Under the pieces are notes generated by a model. The model saw only the letters and a program-made list of their open reading frames with translations, had not been told where the DNA came from and did not search any database. A stretch of DNA of 61,786 nt from IMG/VR virus record IMGVR_UViG_3300010885_010030, positions 1 through 61,786 of that record. One strand, given 5' to 3'. The position numbers and the translations under genes were made by a program. This DNA comes from a virus. The number at the start of each line of letters is the position of its first letter. Positions within the stretch are counted from its first letter, which is position 1. Positions 55,904 to 61,786 of the stretch are shown piece by piece.

Positions 55904-58315
55904 ATGGCCATAGATCGAGCGACTGCTTCTGTGCTTGGTTTGAATGATGTTACCGGCGGAGATTCCGGTGGCGAAGATGTGGCCGTTCCTCAAGACGATC
56001 TTACGTTTGCCGATGGCGCGTCGATTACTCCCGATGAAGACGGCGGCGAGACTATCGACTTCGCGCCTGAAGACGAAGAAGAAGAGCCGATTGAGCATGA
56101 CGATAATCTGGCTGAGTATATGGAGGAAAGTGACCTTCAATCTCTAGCCAATGATATTCTTGATTACGTCGATGAAGACCGCAAATCTCGCTCTGATTGG
56201 GAGAGTATGCTGTCGCAGGGCCTGACGTATCTCGGCCTGAAGATTGAAGATCGGTCTATACCATTCAGCGGCGCGGCTGGTGTATTTGACCCCATCCTAT
56301 TGGAAGCGGTAATCCGTTGGCACGCGACTGCTAGCGCCGAATTGATGCCCGCTAGTGGCCCCGTTAAGACCCAGATCATTGGCCAGCCGACGCCGGAAAC
56401 GGAGGCCCAGGCTTCCCGCGTTAAAGAGTTCATGAACTACTACCTGATGGAGGGTGCGCCTGAGTGGGTAGAGCAGAACGATCAAATGCTGTTCTGGCTC
56501 CCCCTGGTTGGCTGCACTTTCAAAAAGACCTACCAAGACCCGATTCTAAACCGGGTCGTTAGCCCGTTTATTCTGCCCCAGGACTTCGTTGTTTCGTTCA
56601 GCACCGACGACTTGGACACATGCCCTCGCGCCACGCACATCATCAATATGTCCCCCAAGGACATGAAGATGCGCCAAATCAGCGGCTTCTACCGCGATGT
56701 GGAGCTAAAAGAACCTGATTATCTGGACGATAAAAACTCGCCCCTGGATGACAAGTCTACCTATACCCAGGGGCTGACCAAGCCGACCGATTCCGATGAA
56801 GCGCCTTACGAAGTCTATGAGTGTCACATCGACCTAGACTTGGTTGGCTTTGAGCATAAAGAAGCCGAGGGCGAGGACGAAGAAGAGCCGACCGAAACCG
56901 GCCTGCCTTTGCCCTATATCGTTACAGTTGAGACTGGTTCTAAAAAGGTTCTGTCGATCCGCCGGAACTGGAAAGAAGAAGACCAGACCTACTCCAAGAT
57001 TCAGTACTTTACGCATTTCAAGTTTGTCCCTGGCCTTGGGTTCTATGGCATTGGCTATGCCCATATCTTGGGTAATACGGCCAAGGGCGCGACTTCTCTG
57101 CAAAGGCAGATGATTGACGCCGCCACCCTGGAGATGTTCCCAGGGGGCTTAAAAGTGAAGGGGATGAGGGGTGACGATAACAACGTCATGATCGGTCCCT
57201 GCGAGTTCCGCGAACTTGATACCGGCGGGATGCCTATTCAGCAGGCCATTATGACCATGCCCTACAAAGGGCCGTCGCCTGTGTCCATGGAGCTTTGGAA
57301 GGCCACCCGCGAAAACGGGATGCGCCTCGGCGGCATGACTGAAGTTGCGGTCGGTGAAGGCCGTCAGGACGCCCCGGTTGGCACTACCGTAGCTCTTATG
57401 GAAGCTGCCAACCGGGTGCAGTCTGCTACCATCAAAGCCGCCCACCGCGCGTACCGGCGCGAATTTAAACTAATCGCGGCCCTGTTTGGCCAGTTCTTGC
57501 CGGAAGAGCCTTACCCCTGGCCGGTGGCCGGTGGCCCCAACATGGTGATGAGGGCTGACTTCTCGGATCAAATTGACGTTATCCCCGTCAGCGATCCCAA
57601 CATTACGTCTTCTGCCCAACGCATGATGCGCGCCGAAGCCCTGCTTCGGTTCGCCACTCAAGCCCCTGCGCTCCACGACCAATATCAGGCTTACCGCCAG
57701 ATGTACGTGGAAATGGGCATTGATGAGAAGCGGATTGCGGCTCTGCTGCCTCCCAAGACGGAAGCCAAGCCGCTTGACCCGCTGACTGAAAACCAGAACC
57801 TGCTGAACGGCAAGCCGGTCAAAGTCGGCGCGTATCAAGACCAAGATGCCCATATCGCGGCTCACACGGTTTTGATGCAGCAGAAGCCGGAGTTGGTAAC
57901 GGTCGCGGCGCATATTGCTGAACACGAAGCGGCGAAGATGCGGGTTCAAGTTGAGCAGCTTCTTGGTCAGGCGCTTCCGCCAGAAGGCCAGCAGTTGCCA
58001 CCCGAAATCGAAAACCAGATTGCCGTGCTGGTTGCCAAGGCGATGCAGCAGATTGCTAAACCGCAGGGCGGCGAAGACCCTACCCCCGGTCAGATTGCTA
58101 TGGAGCAGCTTAAAGTCGAGGCCGCGAAGGTCCAGGCCAAGCTGCAAGAAATCCAAGCCAACACCAGCAGCAAGGCGTTTACGGAAACGCTCAAACTTAA
58201 ATCTAGCCGCGAGGACCGCCTGACTCGTGAGCGCATTGCCATGTTGAATTATGAAAAAGACAGGCAGAAACAAATCGCCCAGCCAAAGAGCTTTGGGACA
58301 AGGAGCAAATTCTAA
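55904..58315 (+). CDS. Portal protein (P22-type, large)
   Basis: The dodecameric head vertex through which DNA passes, 803 aa, long like P22 gp1. The N-terminus is acidic (residues 25-70); the wing/stem region has VKEFMNYYLMEGAPEWVEQND, LFWLPLVGCTFKKTY and SGFYRDVELKEPDY, patterns typical of these portals. The C-terminal ~150 residues are helical and Gln/Ala-rich (barrel-like). It lies 36 bases after TerL and overlaps the next start by one base. Confidence 0.85.
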   Translation: MAIDRATASVLGLNDVTGGDSGGEDVAVPQDDLTFADGASITPDEDGGETIDFAPEDEEEEPIEHDDNLAEYMEESDLQSLANDILDYVDEDRKSRSDWESMLSQGLTYLGLKIEDRSIPFSGAAGVFDPILLEAVIRWHATASAELMPASGPVKTQIIGQPTPETEAQASRVKEFMNYYLMEGAPEWVEQNDQMLFWLPLVGCTFKKTYQDPILNRVVSPFILPQDFVVSFSTDDLDTCPRATHIINMSPKDMKMRQISGFYRDVELKEPDYLDDKNSPLDDKSTYTQGLTKPTDSDEAPYEVYECHIDLDLVGFEHKEAEGEDEEEPTETGLPLPYIVTVETGSKKVLSIRRNWKEEDQTYSKIQYFTHFKFVPGLGFYGIGYAHILGNTAKGATSLQRQMIDAATLEMFPGGLKVKGMRGDDNNVMIGPCEFRELDTGGMPIQQAIMTMPYKGPSPVSMELWKATRENGMRLGGMTEVAVGEGRQDAPVGTTVALMEAANRVQSATIKAAHRAYRREFKLIAALFGQFLPEEPYPWPVAGGPNMVMRADFSDQIDVIPVSDPNITSSAQRMMRAEALLRFATQAPALHDQYQAYRQMYVEMGIDEKRIAALLPPKTEAKPLDPLTENQNLLNGKPVKVGAYQDQDAHIAAHTVLMQQKPELVTVAAHIAEHEAAKMRVQVEQLLGQALPPEGQQLPPEIENQIAVLVAKAMQQIAKPQGGEDPTPGQIAMEQLKVEAAKVQAKLQEIQANTSSKAFTETLKLKSSREDRLTRERIAMLNYEKDRQKQIAQPKSFGTRSKF

Positions 58316-58968
58316 TGGATTCGATGCGCCGCAATGCTCAGAAGATGATGCCAAATATTATGGCAATGAATAAGAACCCGAATGTTGGCATGAAGAATAA
58401 TCGTCAGCCAATGCCGGGTGTCAGTAATCTGACGGCCTACGCCAAGGGCGGTAAGGTTATGGCTAAGGGCGGTGCTGCCGACAAGAAGCAGGACAAGTCT
58501 ATGCTGTCGCGCCACAACAAACTCATGCACCCCGGCCAGAAGTCCAAGCTGATGGGTGGCGGGATGGTGAAGGGGTATGCGGAAGGTAAGAAAGTAAAAA
58601 AACCTGCTCCGCTTGAGCCTTTCAAACCGTTGACGCCAGCAGATAAGAAAAAAATTAAGGATGGCATTAATCCCTATCCTGGCCGGTCAGACGATATGGG
58701 TATGAAAAAAGGCGGCAAGGTTAAGGGCGACAAAAAGAAGGTCATGGGCACCGTTGGCGAAGCCAAGGCCCTGATGAACGCCATGAAGAAAGTGCGCCGT
58801 CCTGCGACCCCGATGCCGGGAGCACGCATGGCTGGCTTGGGCATGGCTCCCCCGATGGCTCCCCCGATGGCTCCTCCGATGGCCCCGCCGATGAAGAGGG
58901 GCGGCAAAGTCATGAAGCGTGCCGCTGGCCGCTCTACAAAACGTCACACTAACTCAAAGGGAGTTTGA
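58315..58968 (+). CDS. Lys/Met-rich basic protein with APPM repeats, 217 aa
   Basis: A disordered, strongly basic protein with AYAKGGKVMAKGG, KGYAEGKKVKK and KRGGKV motifs and a run of four MAPP-type repeats near the end. It probably binds DNA or packs inside the head. YAxGG motifs also occur in the ejection proteins. No domain recognised. It starts on the portal stop. Confidence 0.6.
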   Translation: MDSMRRNAQKMMPNIMAMNKNPNVGMKNNRQPMPGVSNLTAYAKGGKVMAKGGAADKKQDKSMLSRHNKLMHPGQKSKLMGGGMVKGYAEGKKVKKPAPLEPFKPLTPADKKKIKDGINPYPGRSDDMGMKKGGKVKGDKKKVMGTVGEAKALMNAMKKVRRPATPMPGARMAGLGMAPPMAPPMAPPMAPPMKRGGKVMKRAAGRSTKRHTNSKGV

Positions 58969-58969
58969 T

Positions 58970-59035
58970 ATGTCTCGTCCTGTAAAAAACATTCGCCTAA
59001 AGCCGACCGCCGTAAAGAAAGGCAAGGGTAAGTAA
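58970..59035 (+). CDS. Possible 21-aa basic peptide
   Basis: MSRPVKNIRLKPTAVKKGKG with AAAGGGAG eight bases before the ATG. Stop overlaps the next ATG (TAATG). The strong ribosome site and charge favour a real peptide, but it is very short. Confidence 0.45.
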   Translation: MSRPVKNIRLKPTAVKKGKGK

Positions 59036-59325
59036 TGAGTGCAGACCTGCTGGCAAGGAAGGTCACGGCACGATTAAGGGACATTCGGGAAGACAAGATA
59101 AACGCACTCCGAAGGTGTAAACCCCGCGCCCCGATGATTGTCGAGGGCGCGGCGGTCCCGGCGGCTACGGCTGAAGAAATCGCCTTCTTCGCAATCGACA
59201 CCAACGCAACGATAGATGCGATCAACATGCTCATGTCGGTCGTAGAGGAAGAGTACAAGAAGCTAATTAACCCCGAAGAGCCGGGGACCGACACAACCCA
59301 ACAGGCAAGGATTAATTATGGCTAA
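59035..59325 (+). CDS. Hypothetical helical protein, 96 aa
   Basis: Two helical parts (RKVTARLRDIREDKINAL and IDAINMLMSVVEEEYKKL) with no recognised domain. Located between the basic proteins and the GroES-like gene, overlapping both. Probably a small head assembly factor; inference from place. Confidence 0.6.
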   Translation: MSADLLARKVTARLRDIREDKINALRRCKPRAPMIVEGAAVPAATAEEIAFFAIDTNATIDAINMLMSVVEEEYKKLINPEEPGTDTTQQARINYG

Positions 59326-59797
59326 GGTAACTGCACTTCCATATGTGGAAGAACACGAAGCTAAAGAAGCTCAGAAGATCGTTGATGCTCAATTCGTTGA
59401 GCTTACCGGCAAGACGTTTGGCTTCCGTCCGGCGGGGTATTACGTCGCCGTAAAGATTTACGTCAGGCCGGATGAACTGTCGGTCATCAACATGCCCGAT
59501 GGGTCAACGCGCACCCTCTGGACCGCGCCGATCATGCAGAAGCAGGACGCTCTTGAATCTTGTAGTGCGCTTGTCGTTGCTGTCGGCCCAGGCTGCTTCA
59601 AAAACCGCGACACTGGCACTCCATGGGCTGAAGGGCCTACGTGCCGCGTAGGCGATTGGGTCGCAATCCCGCGTGCCTCTACGTGGCTTACCAACTGGCG
59701 CGGTGTGGCGATTGGTGTTCTGCCAGATGACAAGATCATCGGAACAGTAGAAGACCCCGCTGATCTTTCGTCCGTCTACGTCCCACCCAAAGTATAG
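59318..59797 (+). CDS. Putative GroES-like co-chaperonin
   Basis: The 159-residue protein has a GroES-like order: RPAGYYVAVKIYVRPDEL near the N-terminus, a mobile-loop-like region with Ile/Val, SALVVAVGPGCFK (matching the AVGPG turn of GroES), CRVGDWVAIPR, and a final DDKIIGTVEDP. T4 gp31 and related phage co-chaperonins help fold the capsid protein. Inserts make it longer than GroES (~95). It lies between portal and scaffold, a fitting place. Confidence 0.55.
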   Translation: MAKVTALPYVEEHEAKEAQKIVDAQFVELTGKTFGFRPAGYYVAVKIYVRPDELSVINMPDGSTRTLWTAPIMQKQDALESCSALVVAVGPGCFKNRDTGTPWAEGPTCRVGDWVAIPRASTWLTNWRGVAIGVLPDDKIIGTVEDPADLSSVYVPPKV

Positions 59798-59806
59798 GCA
59801 AGCGAC

Positions 59807-60919
59807 ATGAACATTTTACCAATTCGAGTGTATGCGGCGGAGGGCGCTGGTCAAACCAGCACACCCGAACCGCAAACTTCTCAGAACCTGACCGGTGAAG
59901 AGGAGTTTAACGATGAAGAGATTGAGCTTACGGAAGAAGATGGGGCTGAAGCGCCGGAGACTTCTGAAGAGGCTGAAGAAACTAAGAAAACCTTCAAGCG
60001 CCGTGGCCCGAAGCGTTACGCAACGCTGACCCATGAGCGCGATGAGGCCCGTGGATACGCAAACCAGCTTCAGGCCGAGCTTGAGCGTGAACGTAACCGT
60101 GCATCTGAGTTTGAAGCCAAGGCTAATGAGGCTTCTAACGTAGCGATGCACAGCTACGCGGCCAAAGCTGAGTCCGACCTACGCGAAGCGCGGGGCTTCC
60201 ACTCTGCGGCCATCGAAAGCGGCGATCCGAGCAAGATTACTGAGGCAGCAGAGCGGCTGGCTTCTGCGAAATCAACAATGGACGACGTTGAGGCTTGGAA
60301 GAAATCTCAAAAGACTGCCCCGGCAGCACAGCCTCGTCAGCAACAGCCGCAACAGCGGCCTCAAAATATGCAAACTCCAGAACTCCCAGCCGAAGTTAAG
60401 GGTTGGATGATGGAAAATCGCTATTTTGATGCGGTTCAACGCGACAATAACGGCGATGTGGTGTTCGACCGCACCGGCAAGCCGGTGGGAAACCCTGATT
60501 ACGACGATGATATGCACATCGAAGCCACCATGTTTGCTACAAAACTGGAGCGGCAGATTGCAAATGGTAGTTTGGAATATAAAGTTTCTTCACCGGAGTA
60601 TTTCCAAGCCGTTGAAGAGCATATGCGTCAACAGTTTCCTGATTACTTTGGCGAAGAAGAGCAGGAGCAACCTAAGCAGCAGCCCAAACGGTCTTCTCCG
60701 GTAGCAGCGCCGAGCCGGTCAATGTCATCTGGTGGTCAAGTCAAAAGTTCTACCAAATTTAAGCTGACGGGCGACCAAATTCGGTTTGTGAAGAAGATGG
60801 TCGATAATGGCGGTGGTCCGAAATACCCACAGGGCCATCCCAAGCAGTTTAATCCGATGACATTTGCTGACGCTAAGGTGAGCTACGCTCGTCGTCTTAT
60901 GAATACAAACAAGACTTAA
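59807..60919 (+). CDS. Scaffolding protein
   Basis: A 370-residue highly charged helical protein. The N-terminus is acidic (DEEIELTEEDGAEAPETSEE), the centre a coiled coil (AELERERNRASEFEAKANEAS), then a Gln/Pro link. The C-terminus is basic and conserved between the two copies of this gene end (AKVSYARRLMNTNKT), as expected for the coat-binding end. It lies between portal and capsid genes. Its last 24 codons match the partial copy at 3-74. Confidence 0.78.
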   Translation: MNILPIRVYAAEGAGQTSTPEPQTSQNLTGEEEFNDEEIELTEEDGAEAPETSEEAEETKKTFKRRGPKRYATLTHERDEARGYANQLQAELERERNRASEFEAKANEASNVAMHSYAAKAESDLREARGFHSAAIESGDPSKITEAAERLASAKSTMDDVEAWKKSQKTAPAAQPRQQQPQQRPQNMQTPELPAEVKGWMMENRYFDAVQRDNNGDVVFDRTGKPVGNPDYDDDMHIEATMFATKLERQIANGSLEYKVSSPEYFQAVEEHMRQQFPDYFGEEEQEQPKQQPKRSSPVAAPSRSMSSGGQVKSSTKFKLTGDQIRFVKKMVDNGGGPKYPQGHPKQFNPMTFADAKVSYARRLMNTNKT

Positions 60920-60931
60920 GGGAGACTCACC

Positions 60932-61429
60932 ATGGGTCGCAAACCACGTAATTCTGAAACGCGCGAAAGCACAACCCGTACTGCGGAAAGCCGTTCCGCC
61001 ATGCGGACAACGCATCAATCACGTTTTTACATCCCGCCTGACGTTATTCCCAAGAACTCGACATATGCTTGGGTTGCAATCACGTTTGATAACGCTGGTA
61101 CGCAGAACAAAGACAACTGGAACCAGAAGTACCGTGCTGGCTGGACCCCTGTGCCCCGTGATCGGCACCCTGAGTTGTTCCCGCCCGTGCCTAACATTGG
61201 TTTTGGCGCAGACAACAACACCTACATTGATGAAGGCGGTCTTATTCTTTGCGAAAAGCCCTCTGCTGACGTAAGAAGGGATAAGGCCACTCTTGAAGCT
61301 AGATCAAAGCAGTTGATGAACGGCACGCAATGGACACAGGCCGCTGGCTCTAATCCGTTTGCACAGACAATGCCGCGTTTTGATGAATCTAAGACTGAAT
61401 TTGGCCATAAGGCTGAATTTAAGGATTAA
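60932..61429 (+). CDS. Conserved head-module protein, 165 aa (copy 2)
   Basis: The second, diverged copy of the gene at 87-584: same length, 12 residue differences, most in the first 45 residues and near 93-97. Both copies have intact frames and the same neighbours. Substitutions are mainly conservative (D/E, N/T, R/K), so both look functional. See the finding on non-identical ends. Confidence 0.8.
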   Translation: MGRKPRNSETRESTTRTAESRSAMRTTHQSRFYIPPDVIPKNSTYAWVAITFDNAGTQNKDNWNQKYRAGWTPVPRDRHPELFPPVPNIGFGADNNTYIDEGGLILCEKPSADVRRDKATLEARSKQLMNGTQWTQAAGSNPFAQTMPRFDESKTEFGHKAEFKD

Positions 61430-61734
61430 GTTACGGGGTGGCTGGGGCTTAACGGCCCCGGCCCACCTTTCCCTTGCCGGAGTGTGTGATAGGGGCCAGT
61501 CCTGGCCACCCCACCATGAGACGGGCTTACAAAACGCTCAAATCATGGTAATCTAGGTCGTTATATCGCTTCCGCAATAGCGGATTATCGACGCCAATCA
61601 CGTATTTGGCCGGGTGCAAAAGGCACCCGTTATCGACGGCAGTTACGTTACCTGCTCCGGCCACTGGTAGTGGCAATCAGTAAAAAACCCAGGTTTTCGC
61701 GTCAATTTTGGCGCATCTGAACGGAGTATATAAC
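61430..61734 (+). other. Structured non-coding leader (copy 2)
   Basis: Counterpart of 585-888. The first hairpin inner stem is GGGGC/GCCCC instead of GGGGTT/AACCCC, and the 61571-61584 stem is TCCGC/GCGGA instead of CCCGC/GCGGG, both keeping pairing. Hairpins GGGTGC/GCACCC and GCCACT/AGTGGC are kept. Confidence 0.6.
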
Positions 61735-61786
61735 ATGGCTTACGGAGCATCTGGCGGCGCTGGCCTCCAGCCGCTTAACAGCGGTA
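61735..61786 (+). CDS. Head decoration-like protein, N-terminal part (partial)
   Basis: The first 17 codons of a second copy of the gene at 889-1491, cut by the window end; the visible residues are the same. The upstream codon that is ATG at 862 is TTG here, supporting the downstream start. Confidence 0.8.
   Translation, partial: MAYGASGGAGLQPLNSG

Noticed and set aside
57470-58354. A 294-residue minus-strand frame across the portal gene end
   Set aside because: It is the antisense of Gln/Lys-rich portal sequence, giving Leu/Phe-rich nonsense; no motif and wrong strand for this operon.

Overview
This window holds essentially one complete genome, about 60.85 kb, of a tailed double-stranded DNA phage with a short-tailed (podovirus-like, P22/SU10-type) particle. 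The evidence is a P22-type large portal, a gp4-like head-completion protein, an SU10-type adaptor, a gp10-like nozzle and several long ejection proteins. A GH24 endolysin, a lipobox-bearing outer spanin candidate and a nonulosonic acid pathway point to a Gram-negative, probably proteobacterial, host. No ribosomal RNA, tRNA, CRISPR array, insertion sequence or intact integrase was seen. The last ~940 bases repeat the first ~940 at an offset of 60,846 bases, but the copies differ (12 of 165 residues in the one complete protein), so the window is one full genome turn closed by related but non-identical sequence.

Layout. 1-23.9 kb (+): head, fibre/adhesin, adaptor, nozzle, ejection and lysis genes. 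23.9-29.6 kb (-): a recombination/replication block (PP-loop enzyme, DUF6511-like, helicase, Cas4/RecB-like nuclease, DUF669 SSB-like, Sak4-like ATPase). 29.6-32.5 kb (+): Cro-like regulator, RusA and primase-polymerase. 32.5-41.9 kb (-): many small accessory genes with repeated leader sequences and regulatory repeats, a catalytic-domain-less integrase fragment and a SprT-like metallopeptidase. 41.9-42.4 kb: a divergent control region with tandem TGTCA boxes and large inverted repeats. 42.4-53.3 kb (+): a sugar-biosynthesis operon. 53.4-60.9 kb (+): terminase, portal, GroES-like and scaffold genes, which run on into the start of the map.

The most striking content is a near-complete pathway for a CMP-activated legionaminic-acid-type nonulosonic acid: 4,6-dehydratase, aminotransferase, hexapeptide acyltransferase, NeuC-type epimerase/hydrolase, NeuB-type synthase, NeuA-type cytidylyltransferase and a PtmA-like SDR. 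With it come an N-acetyl-sugar amidotransferase and a HisF-like partner, which suggest an acetamidino form. Separately, in the late structural block next to the major capsid gene, lies a protein with the sequence signature of the GT42 sialyltransferase / MptE-Maf (DUF115) fold. It sits between two related Thr/Ser-rich structural proteins. Together these suggest that the phage makes its own activated sialic-acid-like sugar and attaches it to its virion proteins, or alternatively to the host surface. That linkage is inference; the individual enzyme families are recognised from motifs.

Functions were assigned by reading motifs, gene order and start-site signals only. No database search was possible.
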